DNA of 64,000 nucleotides from Desulfovibrio sp. (GCF_019422935.1 NZ_JAHZCJ010000001.1:470127-534126); one strand, 5' to 3'; shown: positions 15,121 to 26,314, counted from the first letter of the stretch. Numbers and translations are program-made. Notes: a model not told the origin generated them from the letters alone.

Positions 15121-18100
15121 TTATTGCTGAATAATAACAGCCACTTCATGCTCTCGCTGGTCATCAATCAAGGGCACAAGCGAGTCATTTAGTGCAGTTC
15201 CATCAAGTGTGATGGAAAAGTTTTTGCCTCCGGCACATTTCTGAGTGATTCTTATGTGATAGACCGCGCTAATATAGCGATAGTGAACGGTGCAACAGCC
15301 CCAACTTTCAGGTAGGCAGGGGGCAATTCGCAACGCACCATTTTCAAGGTTGATTCCCATAAGAGATTCAAGCATCAAGCGATACATCCAGGCGGCAGAC
15401 CCCGTATACCATGTCCAGCCACCCCGCCCAACGAGGCTGGGAGCAGCATAAACATCGGCGGCAGCCACATAGGGTTCCACTTCATACAGTGCCACATCCA
15501 CCGCGGTTTTGCAGTGATTTACCGGATTGATAATGTTGAAAATTTCCCATGCCCGTCTGGAGTCACCCAACTGGGCAAAGGCCATAGCCGCCCACACGGC
15601 TGCGTGGGTGTATTGGCCGCCGTTTTCGCGCACACCAGGAGTGTATCCTCTGATATAGCCGGGGTTGGGGGCCTGCACATCAAAAGGCGGCGTAAACAGT
15701 TTTACCAGTTTGTCCTCGCGCTGCACCAGGTAGTCATCCAGCGCCCGCATAGCCAGCTTGGCATGCTCCGCACTTCCTGCTTTTGAGAGTACTGACCAGC
15801 TTTGAGCTATTGAGTCGATACGGCACTCACTGTTTCCCGCCGAGCCTAGGGGGGTGCCGTCATCAAAATATGCGCGCCGATACCATCCGCCATCCCAACC
15901 GTGGATTTCGATTCTGTCTTTCAACACCTCAAGGTGACTTGAGCATTCCTGATAAAAGGGCAAATCACCGCGTGCCGCCGCAAGGGGACCAAACCTGGCA
16001 AGCACGTCATAAAGGAAAAAGGCCAGCCAGACGCTTTCGCCTTTTCCACCAGCGCCAACTTTGTCCATCCCATCATTCCAGTCGCCAGAACCCATGAGCG
16101 GCAGCCCATGCGCGCCAAATTTTAATCCATAGCGGATTGCCAGCACACAATGCTCATAGATTGTTGCCGTGTTGCCAGAAGCGGAAGGCTGGTCGTAATA
16201 AGCATCTTCATCTTCCTTGACGGGCCGCCCTGTGATCAAGTCAACCTGCTCGTCCAGTATGCCGATATCCTGGGTGGAACTGACATAGCGGCAAACGGCC
16301 TGTGGCAACCAGAGGTAGTCGTCCGAACAGTGTGTGCGAACGCCTCGGCCTGTCGGCGGATGCCACCAGTGCATCACATCACCCTCTGCAAACTGCCGCG
16401 ATGCGCATAAAAGTATCTGTTCGCGCAACAAATGGGGTGCGGTGTGCACAAGAGCCATTGCGTCCTGCAACTGGTCGCGGAATCCGAATGCACCGCCAGA
16501 CTGATATATGGCCCCGCGTCCCCACATCCTGCAAACTATGGCCTGATACAGTAGCCAGCCGTTGGCCATTACGTTGAAGGAAGTATCAGGTGTTTCCACA
16601 TAGGCAGAGCCAAGCAGGTGATCCCATTGCCGCCAGACCCTGCTCAGGGATTCCTGCGTTGCTTCCAATCCTTTGAACCGCATGGCAAGTTCTCTGCATT
16701 CATCTTTGGATTTGCCTACCCCAAGCCTGAATGTAATAACCCGCTCCTCGCCAGCAGCGAGAGTGAACGGAACCTGAATAACGGCACACGGGTCCAGACC
16801 AACGCCGTTTCGGCCAGAAAGGCGGCTGCGGCCCATGGCCGCCGGGTTGTCCAGCGAGCCATTGCGGCCCAAAAACTCTGCGCGGTCGCAGCTCACAGAT
16901 TTGATGATGTCGTCTGTGCCAAAAAATGCGGTTCGACCAGGAAACTCAGAATTGTAGGAATTGCAGGCAAAAACTGTCCCGCTCATCTGGTCAACTTCTG
17001 TGGCTATGTGCATGCGTGTTTTTTCCGGCAAATCGCCCAAAACCCAGGCCACATAGCCCGTTGCCGACAGCCTGCGCGTTATTGACGATTCATTTTTCAC
17101 TGTCAGCCGCATACATTTTACCGGGGCGTCCACATCAACATGCACAAGAAGCTCTGATTTTATGCCACGTTCCGTATGTTCAAACACGCTGTAGCCAAAT
17201 CCGTGCCGTGTTGTGTAAGGCGTTTTGCCCCGGCATGGGCGGGGAGCTGGCGACCAAAAGTAGCCGGAGTCGTTGTCGCGAAGATAGAAGGCCTCACCCC
17301 TTGAATCACTCACGGGATCGTTTGACCATGGGGTAAGGCGGTGTTCGTGAGCATTTTCGCTCCAGGTAAAGGCGAGCCCTGTTTCCGAAACAACGGTTCC
17401 AAACTGTGGATTTGCGAGCACATTGGCCCAGGGAGCGGGTGTTGCCTGGCCCTGAGCCGTAATTATAACATATTCCCGCCCATCGGGAGTAAAACCTCCC
17501 AATCCGTTAAAGAGAACAAGGTCAGCGCGGGGGGCAGGCTGGACGCTTTCGGTACGGGATACTTTTGGCCCTTCCGACAGAGCAAGATAGGGAATTGTAT
17601 TGACAGGCGCTATGCGGCCTTTTACCAGTTGCGCCAAAGAGTCTTTGTCGCCGCTAATAATGACTCGGGCGATTGCCTGCATCAAGATTCGGTCTTCTTC
17701 CACGATGCGATCGGCAGAAAGGACAAAAATTCCCCCTGGTTTCCCAAGAAGACTGCCCTTTCCCTCTGCAATAAGCCCCATGATCTGGTCATGCAAAAGC
17801 TGCCTGTATCCGGCCTGGTCTTCGTTCCAGATTACCAGGTCAACCAACAAGCCTTTAAGATTCCAGTAGGTATGGGCCCGCAAAAGCTGGCGAACAAGTT
17901 CGATATTATCAGTGCTTCCTATCCGCAACAGCAGAATGGGAAGATCACCGGAAAGCGTGTACCCCCAAAGTCCAGACTGCCCCTTGCTATTTTGTACAAG
18001 CACAGAGCTTTCAGCACGCAGCTGCGCATTGGCGTATAAGATGGAATCTGCCAGGCCGGTATAAAGTTGAGCCTCCACCTCGGTGGCGTGGATTTGGCGC

Positions 18101-21100
18101 AGCAGAATTTGACCATGAACCCAGGCCATGCGGGAAACACGGTCGGCAATGCCCTTATCCCGGTATTTTTCAATGAGGGCCAGGGCCGTTGCCCGTGATT
18201 CCCCGACGCCAGAAACAATATCAATTATCGCAGAATGCCCGGCCTCAAGGGTGATGCGAGTGCGCACTGCAACAACCGGGTCAAGCACTGCCCCTGCACT
18301 GTCAGAAAGGTCAACAACTTCCCTGTCCATTGCCCTTGGATTTTTTATGGTGCGCTCACGGCCAATAAATTGCCGTCTGTTCGTTTCGTAAGAAATGGCG
18401 TCAACAGGTACGCCGTGCACGGTCATCATGTGCAGCATGCAGGGGATATTTTCTTCTTCAGAGCGGGCACGGCGGGTGCATAGAATTGCAAACTGATCTT
18501 CAACTATTTCGGTCTGGACAAAAAGGTTGCTGAATGCAGGATGTAAGGCATCAGCAGCAGAAGAAGCAAGAACTACCTCGGCAAAACTGGTTATGTCTAT
18601 TGTTCGCTGTTCCAGAGTGTTGTTCGTGATCTTTGTGCGCCTCAGCTCAACATCGTGTTCTGGCGAAACCGCAATATCCGTATGCATATCATACTTAAGT
18701 TTACGGCAATGAAATTCTGCCCGTCCTTCTGAAAAAATCACTTTGAAGTGCTCAGTTTTTACCTGAGTAGGCTGAAAGGTAGTAGACCAGTATTCTCCAG
18801 TGGCAACATCTCGGATGTAACAAAACGTACCCCAATCGTCACACGTCGTATCTTCCTTCCATCTGGTTACAGAAAGGTTATTCCAACTACTGTACCCGCC
18901 ACCGGCATTGGTTACCATGACATGATACCTGCCGTTTGAAAGCAGCTGAATCTCTGGCCTTGCAGTGTGTGGCGAACCGATAATGCGCGTTGTGCCTTTT
19001 ACAGACCTGTGGATTGCAGGCACACCCGACCGGGTTGCCGTGCGTACATAACTTGGAATTGCTTCCGGAGCCCGTTCCTGCAAAACTAGTATGGCGGATT
19101 GAAACTGTGGATCGCTTTCAAACCGTTTTTGCATGGGGTAATCAAGCAGCAATGCCTCCAGAGCAAGCAGGCTCATTCCCTGATGATGCGCCATGTAGGA
19201 ACGCACGATCTCGAATGTTTCCCCCCTCGGCAATCGCGATTCTGTATAATCTATGGCCTCGTACATGCCGTACTCACCTTCAACGCCTCCTTGTGAAAGA
19301 CGTTCAAGGTTCAGGCAGGCATCGCGTGGTGCGATCATGGCGGCCAAGGCCGAAGCGTATGGAGCCACAACCATATCTGCGGTCAGATCGCGCTTGATAC
19401 CTAGCCCCGGCACACCAAATGCCTTGTACATGTAGTCAGCGCGCGCATCGGTCATGCAGTAGCCGCTTTCAGATATCCCCCACGGTAGACCGCATTTTTT
19501 CCCATACTCGATCTGAGCGGCAACAGCGGCTTTGCAGGACTGGTCAAGCAGGCTGTTTTCATAAAAGGGCATTACAAGAAGCGGCATCAAATACTCAAAC
19601 ATCGAGCCGCTCCAGGAAAGAAGCACTGGCTTTTGAGACGTGGTGGTTGCCAAAAGCCGCCCAAGAGAAAACCAGCTTTCTTGGGGTAGATGCCCTTGGG
19701 CAATGCCCACAAATACTGCCAGCCTGGCCTCTGAGGCCAGCAGGTCATAATAGCTTGCATCTCTTCTGTTTTCGTCCACATTGTAGCCGATAGACAGCAA
19801 CTTTCGCGTGGAATCATATAGAAAATCGTACTCAATGCACGCCAGCCCCGCGCACTGCTCCATCATTTCAGTTATCTGTTCAAGGTGTGCGCTGGCCTGG
19901 CGGCTGCCTGCCCCAACAAGCACCGCAAGCTCTGCAAAAACATGCTGCCTTGATGGGTCTTTTTCTTCTGCGGCGCACAAGGCCAGGCGCGGCAAAACGG
20001 TTTCTTCAAGCGCCGCGATTTCAAACAGTGAGAGATGAGAGTCAAGCATATGAAAATCTTGCAGCTCAGCAGAGGACATATTCTGAAGCGATGTCCAGGG
20101 CATAAAAAGCGCAAGCTCGTCCAGTGAATCCTGCAACTTGAGACAAAATGTTTCCTGCACGCTGCCGTCGTAACCCTCTTCCACCATGTCTGAAGCCTGA
20201 TCCAGCTGGGTCATGGCTGCTGTCGCAGTTGTTTGCAGATGTTCAAGATCTTTTCTGACTTGACTTGCAGAGGGTGAAAGCGACTGCAGGGCCACTGCCA
20301 GCTCAAGGCTGAGAATGCCCAGCGGCGAATTTGCAGCCTCACCGGAAGGTTTGGGGGCTGTTTCAACCAGGATGGCAAGCGTTTTTAACAGGTCCTTAAA
20401 AAGCAGCGGGTGGCTTACCCTTTTTTCTACAAAATCCTGCAACCCTGCGCGCAAGACCAAGAGGTGCCCAACCATGTTGCCACTGTCCACAGACGACACA
20501 TAGCGCGGTAACAGAGGGGTCAGAGACTGGGTGTCGTACCAGTTGAAAAAATGGCCTTTGTATCTTTCAAGCTTTTCTATCACCGATAGGGACTTTGATG
20601 TGCGCTCCAGAAATGCCCCGGCGGTTATAAAACCGAAGTCATAGGCCGAAAGATTTGCCAACAGCGCAATGCCCATATTAGTAGGTGAAGAACGGTGGGC
20701 TATTCTGCCAGTGGGGACTTCCTGATAGTTGTCTGGCGGAAGCCAGTTGCTTTCAGCCCCGGCAAAGGTTGCAAAAAACTTCCAGGTCTTACGCGCAATT
20801 CTGAACAGAAAAACAGTTTGCTCTGGGGTGAGCTTTTCCTGATGCCGCTTAAGAGGAAGACTCGACCACCATGCAATAACCGGAGAAAAAAACCACAGCA
20901 AGCAAACAACGCCAGCCAGAACAGTGCTTGCTGCCATACCGTTGCCCAAAGCAACACAGGCAATCATACCCAGCAAGGCGATTACGGGCCCGGCCCCCAT
21001 GGCAGCCACGGTTTCTCCGAGGTGATCGGGAGCTGCGTTGCCAGAATAGACCGACACATTCCACTGAAGAAGGCGTTTTTTTGAGGCCAGCATTCGCCAG

Positions 21101-23874
21101 AAACTGCGAAAAATGGCATCCAGATTTGAGGCTGCTTCAACAGGCAGGTAGAGCAAAGCCTCTGCAGTTTGAGAAAAATGCCCTGGAATTTCTGAAAGCT
21201 GAAGCGTGATGTGGCGCCTGAAAGACGTGTCCTCTGGCTTGTGGAGCATGGTAACAACAGCTTCAAGCAAGGCTGGCAGAAACAAAAAGCCAACCACCAG
21301 TGAGGTCCATTGCCACGATAATGGCAGCATGCCCCACCCAGAGATCAAAAGCAGTATCATTGCGGCAGGGGTCAAGCTGCGGCGCAGATTATCCAAAATT
21401 TTCCAGCGAGAGAGCAACGAAAGAGGGTTCTTGTGCATCTGCCCATCGCCTCCTGGGACGCGGGGCAACAGCCAGTTTATGATCTGCCAGTCTCCACGAA
21501 TCCAGCGATGACGCCTTGCGGCATCGGTAAGATATGCCATGGGGTAATCTTCATAAAAAGAAACATCACTCAGCAAACCAGAGCGGGCAAAGCAGCCCTC
21601 GAGAAGGTCGTGACTGAGCACCTTGTTGTCAGGAAAGCGCCCAGACAGCATGGAATCAAATGTATTCAAGTCGTAAATGCCCTTTCCGATGTATGAGCCT
21701 TCGTCAAATATATCCTGATAACTGTCAGAAACTGTGCGCGTGTATGGATCAATGCCGCTCTTTTTGCAGTTGAGACGGGCATAACGCGAACGATTTGCCC
21801 CGGCCAGGCTTGGCTCGACGCGCGGCTGTAAGATGCCATATCCATTGATTACACGCTTCTTACCCTCATCAAATCGCGCGCGGTTCAGGGGGTGAGCCAT
21901 GGCCCCCACAAGCTGGCGGGCAGAATCTCGGGGCAACTGTGTATCTGCATCAAGCGTTATAATGTAGCGCACACGCGAAAAAACTGCCCTGTCACCTTCA
22001 ACAACCGAAAAGACATCCGGGGTTCTGCCGCATAAAAAATTGTTAAGTTCCTCTATCTTGCCGCGTTTGCGCTCATGCCCCATCCATATTCCTTCCTGAG
22101 CGTTCCATAAGCGGGGACGGTGAAAAAGAAAAAACGGAGTGTATTTTTCTGCTGCATATTTGGCATTAAGTTCTGCTGCCATTTGCCGGGCCACACGGAC
22201 AAGCAGTTTGTCATTGGGGGCGGTTTCCGATGCAGAATCAGAATAATCAGTGAGCAATCCAAAATATAATGATGTGTCTTGATTGGCCAGAAAACGCACC
22301 TCAAGGTCATCGAACAAACACTTTATGGAATCTTTGCTGGTGAGCATTGCTGGCACAATAACCAGAGTCAGCAAACGCTCTGGCAAGCCGGTGGAAAAAT
22401 CCATTTTAAGAAGAGGCTTGGGATTGATGGCAATGGAAGCAATTTTATTGGCAACAGCTAGGGCCAGGTGGCAGGCTACAATGATAATGGGTAAAAGGAA
22501 TAGAGATGCCCATAAATTCTGTACACCCTGTGCCATGGCAACAAAGGCGAAAAACACTGTAAAAAACAGCGTTAATAAAATGATTGTAGAGATATACAGG
22601 GGAACGCGTAAACGTTCAGCCGCGCGGGCAAGGGTCTGCACCGGGCCGAAATGGGCAGATATGGCAGTTTCAAGCCTAGGCTTGCCTTCAGCAGTCAAAT
22701 AGCAGCCAACATGCGCAGAACGAGCATTTTTGCCATGCAGGCTCATGCCTTCATGGGCAAGATCAATGGCTTTCAGAGCAATCTCGTTCTCTGTCAGGTG
22801 GCTGCACCTCGCCATTTTTTCTATAATAGTGCGGCAATAGTTGCGCGAATTGAAGTCCATGGCGGCATAAACTTCTGCCGGATCCTTACGCAAAGTACCT
22901 TCTACAACACTTACAGAATCGACAAAGCTTTTCCAATCTACAGATTCAATGGCTCGCAGGCTGTTGAAACAATTGCTCATGGAAAGCTGGCTGGCAGCCT
23001 GCATCTGGTTTTCCACATGCACAAGCTGGTCGATCGTTTGACCAGAGTCAGCAAGTTGCTGCTCAACCCATGTGAGCGGTAGCGCCAAGGAGGGGCCCAT
23101 GCCTTTGAGTTGGCGGCTGAATTCAGCGACAAACGAGCCCGAAAGTGATGGATTTGACCGTGCCATGTTCGCAATTACCATGATTAGGTCTTTGGGAGAG
23201 GCCACAGCTGTGCGCGTCAGCTTGCTGGCCCAATGCACCGCAAGCGCACGGTCAGTTCTGTATGCAGCGATGAGAGCGGTGATATGTCTGATGTTTTCTA
23301 TGAGAGCAAAGCGAAACATGATGGGAACAGCCCATAATTCACCCATAGTGAGTACAGAAACGGTTTGATAGGAGGACAGAACCGCCGCCACCGTTTCAGC
23401 ATTCACCCGCCCGTCACTATGCCATATGACTTCCTGGGCAATGTCGTAGGCACGGGGCAGCCCCGCAGCAAATCCCGTAGTCAGGTGGGGCAGTTCCCGG
23501 CTGTAGCCTTTGGGCAAGTGCCGCCTTACTGCTCGAATCTGCTCTTCAAGGATATAAAAATTATCAAGAAGGCATTCTCCTGCGGGCGCTATCTGCACGC
23601 CGCACCGCACATCTTCATTCAGCAGGCTGTGCACGGACAAAAACATTTTTTCGTTGTCCACAAGCCGTGGAAGCAATACTTCCGGGTGCTTTTCTGTTGC
23701 AACACGGTGTCTTTCTGCCAGCAGTCTGCCGTGCTCTCCAAGATGCTCAGTGCTGAATAGCTCAAGTTGATATGGCCCGACCTCACCTACGTACTTCCAT
23801 GGTATCTGTTTTACCTGAAAGAACGCCCGCAAAGCGGAAAACATGGCGGAAGCTGTCTTACTGAATAGATTCAT
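15121..23874 (-). CDS. ndvB: Cyclic beta-1,2-glucan synthase
   Basis: A giant membrane enzyme (about 2,917 residues) expected to start, elongate and cyclise beta-1,2-glucan from UDP-glucose. Membrane segments lie near 425-475, 850-885 and 960-1005. Between them is the GT84 glycosyltransferase domain: ITLDADTQLPRD near 640, DEGSYIGKGIYDLNTF, LSHDLLEG and HRWIRGDWQ near 795. A glycoamylase-like region follows (HRSSPTNMGIALLANLSAYD near 1060), and the C-terminal half has two beta-sandwich/GH94 phosphorylase parts, with GSGDWNDGMDKVGAGG near 2600 carrying the GH94 acid. Length and order match rhizobial NdvB and Brucella Cgs, so it looks intact. ATG at 23874 was preferred; an in-frame TTG lies five codons earlier. 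Codon use is lower in GC than the backbone. It is island cargo with a DUF6051 hydrolase downstream. Confidence 0.95.
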   Translation of the reverse strand: MNLFSKTASAMFSALRAFFQVKQIPWKYVGEVGPYQLELFSTEHLGEHGRLLAERHRVATEKHPEVLLPRLVDNEKMFLSVHSLLNEDVRCGVQIAPAGECLLDNFYILEEQIRAVRRHLPKGYSRELPHLTTGFAAGLPRAYDIAQEVIWHSDGRVNAETVAAVLSSYQTVSVLTMGELWAVPIMFRFALIENIRHITALIAAYRTDRALAVHWASKLTRTAVASPKDLIMVIANMARSNPSLSGSFVAEFSRQLKGMGPSLALPLTWVEQQLADSGQTIDQLVHVENQMQAASQLSMSNCFNSLRAIESVDWKSFVDSVSVVEGTLRKDPAEVYAAMDFNSRNYCRTIIEKMARCSHLTENEIALKAIDLAHEGMSLHGKNARSAHVGCYLTAEGKPRLETAISAHFGPVQTLARAAERLRVPLYISTIILLTLFFTVFFAFVAMAQGVQNLWASLFLLPIIIVACHLALAVANKIASIAINPKPLLKMDFSTGLPERLLTLVIVPAMLTSKDSIKCLFDDLEVRFLANQDTSLYFGLLTDYSDSASETAPNDKLLVRVARQMAAELNAKYAAEKYTPFFLFHRPRLWNAQEGIWMGHERKRGKIEELNNFLCGRTPDVFSVVEGDRAVFSRVRYIITLDADTQLPRDSARQLVGAMAHPLNRARFDEGKKRVINGYGILQPRVEPSLAGANRSRYARLNCKKSGIDPYTRTVSDSYQDIFDEGSYIGKGIYDLNTFDSMLSGRFPDNKVLSHDLLEGCFARSGLLSDVSFYEDYPMAYLTDAARRHRWIRGDWQIINWLLPRVPGGDGQMHKNPLSLLSRWKILDNLRRSLTPAAMILLLISGWGMLPLSWQWTSLVVGFLFLPALLEAVVTMLHKPEDTSFRRHITLQLSEIPGHFSQTAEALLYLPVEAASNLDAIFRSFWRMLASKKRLLQWNVSVYSGNAAPDHLGETVAAMGAGPVIALLGMIACVALGNGMAASTVLAGVVCLLWFFSPVIAWWSSLPLKRHQEKLTPEQTVFLFRIARKTWKFFATFAGAESNWLPPDNYQEVPTGRIAHRSSPTNMGIALLANLSAYDFGFITAGAFLERTSKSLSVIEKLERYKGHFFNWYDTQSLTPLLPRYVSSVDSGNMVGHLLVLRAGLQDFVEKRVSHPLLFKDLLKTLAILVETAPKPSGEAANSPLGILSLELAVALQSLSPSASQVRKDLEHLQTTATAAMTQLDQASDMVEEGYDGSVQETFCLKLQDSLDELALFMPWTSLQNMSSAELQDFHMLDSHLSLFEIAALEETVLPRLALCAAEEKDPSRQHVFAELAVLVGAGSRQASAHLEQITEMMEQCAGLACIEYDFLYDSTRKLLSIGYNVDENRRDASYYDLLASEARLAVFVGIAQGHLPQESWFSLGRLLATTTSQKPVLLSWSGSMFEYLMPLLVMPFYENSLLDQSCKAAVAAQIEYGKKCGLPWGISESGYCMTDARADYMYKAFGVPGLGIKRDLTADMVVAPYASALAAMIAPRDACLNLERLSQGGVEGEYGMYEAIDYTESRLPRGETFEIVRSYMAHHQGMSLLALEALLLDYPMQKRFESDPQFQSAILVLQERAPEAIPSYVRTATRSGVPAIHRSVKGTTRIIGSPHTARPEIQLLSNGRYHVMVTNAGGGYSSWNNLSVTRWKEDTTCDDWGTFCYIRDVATGEYWSTTFQPTQVKTEHFKVIFSEGRAEFHCRKLKYDMHTDIAVSPEHDVELRRTKITNNTLEQRTIDITSFAEVVLASSAADALHPAFSNLFVQTEIVEDQFAILCTRRARSEEENIPCMLHMMTVHGVPVDAISYETNRRQFIGRERTIKNPRAMDREVVDLSDSAGAVLDPVVAVRTRITLEAGHSAIIDIVSGVGESRATALALIEKYRDKGIADRVSRMAWVHGQILLRQIHATEVEAQLYTGLADSILYANAQLRAESSVLVQNSKGQSGLWGYTLSGDLPILLLRIGSTDNIELVRQLLRAHTYWNLKGLLVDLVIWNEDQAGYRQLLHDQIMGLIAEGKGSLLGKPGGIFVLSADRIVEEDRILMQAIARVIISGDKDSLAQLVKGRIAPVNTIPYLALSEGPKVSRTESVQPAPRADLVLFNGLGGFTPDGREYVIITAQGQATPAPWANVLANPQFGTVVSETGLAFTWSENAHEHRLTPWSNDPVSDSRGEAFYLRDNDSGYFWSPAPRPCRGKTPYTTRHGFGYSVFEHTERGIKSELLVHVDVDAPVKCMRLTVKNESSITRRLSATGYVAWVLGDLPEKTRMHIATEVDQMSGTVFACNSYNSEFPGRTAFFGTDDIIKSVSCDRAEFLGRNGSLDNPAAMGRSRLSGRNGVGLDPCAVIQVPFTLAAGEERVITFRLGVGKSKDECRELAMRFKGLEATQESLSRVWRQWDHLLGSAYVETPDTSFNVMANGWLLYQAIVCRMWGRGAIYQSGGAFGFRDQLQDAMALVHTAPHLLREQILLCASRQFAEGDVMHWWHPPTGRGVRTHCSDDYLWLPQAVCRYVSSTQDIGILDEQVDLITGRPVKEDEDAYYDQPSASGNTATIYEHCVLAIRYGLKFGAHGLPLMGSGDWNDGMDKVGAGGKGESVWLAFFLYDVLARFGPLAAARGDLPFYQECSSHLEVLKDRIEIHGWDGGWYRRAYFDDGTPLGSAGNSECRIDSIAQSWSVLSKAGSAEHAKLAMRALDDYLVQREDKLVKLFTPPFDVQAPNPGYIRGYTPGVRENGGQYTHAAVWAAMAFAQLGDSRRAWEIFNIINPVNHCKTAVDVALYEVEPYVAAADVYAAPSLVGRGGWTWYTGSAAWMYRLMLESLMGINLENGALRIAPCLPESWGCCTVHYRYISAVYHIRITQKCAGGKNFSITLDGTALNDSLVPLIDDQREHEVAVIIQQ

Positions 23875-24872
23875 TACGACTAATCCCAATATATGATACA
23901 GATTAACGTGAGATGTGCTGAGTTATTGCGGGCAATATTGCCCCGTTGATCACTTGCCGCCTGTATGCCGTAGGCGACTCATCGCCTAAGCCCTCCTATG
24001 TGTCCGATTTGAAGATAAAGGCGTACAGGTGGGAAGACATGAGGGATAAATATTCAATAAAAATGCATATTATTTCATTGTGAAAATAAATTTTGCTGAC
24101 TATTTTTATCTTTTATAAACAATTTATATAATACAGTACACAAATAAATTTATATTTTTTTTATCTAAAATTTACACAGAAAATGCGAATATTGTAGAAT
24201 ATTTTAACTTGTGCTGCTTTTTTTACAATCTAATATTGCCGATAAGTCATGATACTATTAGAATATATCCCTTAAAAAATGAAAAAAAAGAGGCGCAAAG
24301 GATCAACGCCAAAAAGCATATTGTGGAGGCTTGAGGGGTGACGATCAGCAGCGGCGGCTGGCAAGGCTCTCTCAGATGAGCGGGCAGGCGTGTGTTACGC
24401 AATTTCTGCTATTAAGGATAATGGTTAACCGTGCTGACTAGTTTAGAGACGGGAGAGCCTCATGCTAGGGCTATCCGAGGTGTAGATGGGAGTACAAAAC
24501 TTGGGTGACCTGCAATACCAGCCTTAAAATCCTACCGGCAAGTGGTCGCTACAGAATGGCAGATGTAGGTTTGTGGCGAGCTTTTTTGTTCCATTGACTG
24601 GTATTTATCATGTATTTAAAAAATGTTTGATACACTTAACAGCTATATGCTCTATGATAATTTTTATATCTCCAATAAAATACATTAGCATTTTAGATGT
24701 AAAATTATAATTTATGAAATAAATAGTGACAATAGTAATTATGAGATTAAAATATAAATAAAATATAAACATGTAAAAATGTTTATATGGCAATATTTTC
24801 GTTTTTAAATGTAAATTTGCTCACAAATTCCGAAAATAATTGCCCCACACAATATTCAACCAGGGGTTCATT
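23875..24872. other. Long AT-rich noncoding stretch with a GC-richer core
   Basis: No gene is supported over about 1 kb between divergent genes. Most is strongly AT-rich, but 24300-24590 is GC-richer and structured-looking: GGCTCTCTC (about 24367) can pair with GGGAGAGCC (about 24455), a GCGT/ACGC hairpin lies between, and a T-run follows at about 24583. It may encode a structured RNA or be a relic of another element; promoters for the flanking genes should also be here. Confidence 0.4.
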
Positions 24873-25952
24873 TTGGATAAAATAATATTAGACACTCCCT
24901 CTCCAGAAATTTGTGCCAGCAAAATTTTTGAAGCTAGCGGTGCAAAATTCGATGCGGATGTAGCGACGGATCTTTGGCAGAAAATCATGCAACATAAGTG
25001 GGTTCTGTCTGAAAGGCTGAATCGGGATGTCGGATTCAAGATTGCCTGCACCGACTTTCTTGAGAACATAGGAACGGATGAAGAGCTCTCTACTCACAAT
25101 CAGGAAAAGCTTTTGGTACAGATGGGCGCGCGCACCATCAGCAGAGATATTTGGGATACTATCTCCGATACACAACCCCCCAAACAACTGATTCACAAGA
25201 GGATTGTACTCCCCCTGGTTGAGGGAGCACTTTCACAAAAATATGGCGTCATTCCGCCTAAAACTATCATTTTTTTTGGCCCTCCCGGTACGGGCAAGAC
25301 CCATTTTGTCAAGGCAATGGCCGGAAGGCTGGCGTGGTGGTTCATAGAAATCGCGCCAAGTATGCTTATGGTCGACGGTGTAGACAAAATTGGGGCACAT
25401 CTGCGGGCAATAATGGAAAAAGCCCGGTGCTTGGATGAAGTTATCCTTTTCATTGATGAATTTGAGGAATTTGCAGGCAGCCGGGATAGCGCAAATAGAA
25501 TCGATCGGTCAATTACCAACGAGTTTCTCAAACAGGTACCGCTTATAAAAAGCCAGCCAAACAAGGTTCTGCTCGTATGCGCTACAAACTACATCCGCCA
25601 ACTGGATTCTGCACTGCTACGGCCGGGGCGCTTTGATTGCATCATCCCGGTAGGAACTCTGGATGACGATGGAAGAAAAACAATTCTGGAATACTATTTG
25701 TCGAAGATGAACTGCGGCGTAGTTGATGTCGATCATATTGTAAGCTTGACACCTAAATTTACCCCTGCAGATATTGAGTACCTTTTCCAAATTGTTGCCC
25801 AGTATGCTTTTGAAGAAGAATGTGAAAGAGGGGCAAACACGCCTGTGACCACAGGGATGATTGCTGAGAAAATTGCTTCTTTCAGGCCGTCCTTGACGGA
25901 ATCGATGATTGCGGAGTTTAGAGAAGATGTAGCTATTTATTCGAGGGTTTAA
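24873..25952 (+). CDS. AAA+ ATPase
   Basis: A 359-residue ATPase of the classical AAA (FtsH/Cdc48-like) type. Walker A is GPPGTGKTH near 142, Walker B is VILFIDEFEEF near 200, and the second region of homology reads SALLRPGRFD near 255, including arginine fingers. An N-terminal domain of about 110 residues is not recognised; no protease or membrane segment is present, so it would remodel or unfold a partner protein. The start is taken as TTG at 24873, seven bases after CAGGGG; an in-frame TTG at 24840 has no ribosome site. It is divergent from the glucan synthase and may not be related to it. A terminator follows. Confidence 0.88.
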   Translation: MDKIILDTPSPEICASKIFEASGAKFDADVATDLWQKIMQHKWVLSERLNRDVGFKIACTDFLENIGTDEELSTHNQEKLLVQMGARTISRDIWDTISDTQPPKQLIHKRIVLPLVEGALSQKYGVIPPKTIIFFGPPGTGKTHFVKAMAGRLAWWFIEIAPSMLMVDGVDKIGAHLRAIMEKARCLDEVILFIDEFEEFAGSRDSANRIDRSITNEFLKQVPLIKSQPNKVLLVCATNYIRQLDSALLRPGRFDCIIPVGTLDDDGRKTILEYYLSKMNCGVVDVDHIVSLTPKFTPADIEYLFQIVAQYAFEEECERGANTPVTTGMIAEKIASFRPSLTESMIAEFREDVAIYSRV

Positions 25953-26061
25953 TTTATGTGAGTCATTACGGAAGGCTTTTTATGAATTTTACATGTTGAA
26001 GCTGACCAGCGTGCCTGTCTGCCCCACCCGCAGAAATAGGCACACTCCTGACGCACCCCCA

Positions 26062-26095
26062 AAAAGCCCCGGCCACTCCAAAGGCCGGGGCTTTT
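26062..26095. terminator. Bidirectional terminator
   Basis: Stem AAGCCCCGGCC/GGCCGGGGCTT with A-runs on the left and T-runs on the right, about 110 bases after the AAA+ ATPase gene. Confidence 0.85.
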
Positions 26096-26314
26096 GCTGC
26101 TTAGCGCCAAGGAAGTGCAAGATCAAAAGCAAGAGATTTGATCAATATGTTCTGGTTTGCATATATATTGTTATAATAAATAGTATAAATTACTTTAATA
26201 TGACTGTCAGGCGACATTAATTACACATAAGAATTATAATTATCATAAAAAATAAATACAGAAATTGTTTTCCATGGTAATGTATATACAGTCTAAATGC
26301 AGATAGGAGAATTT

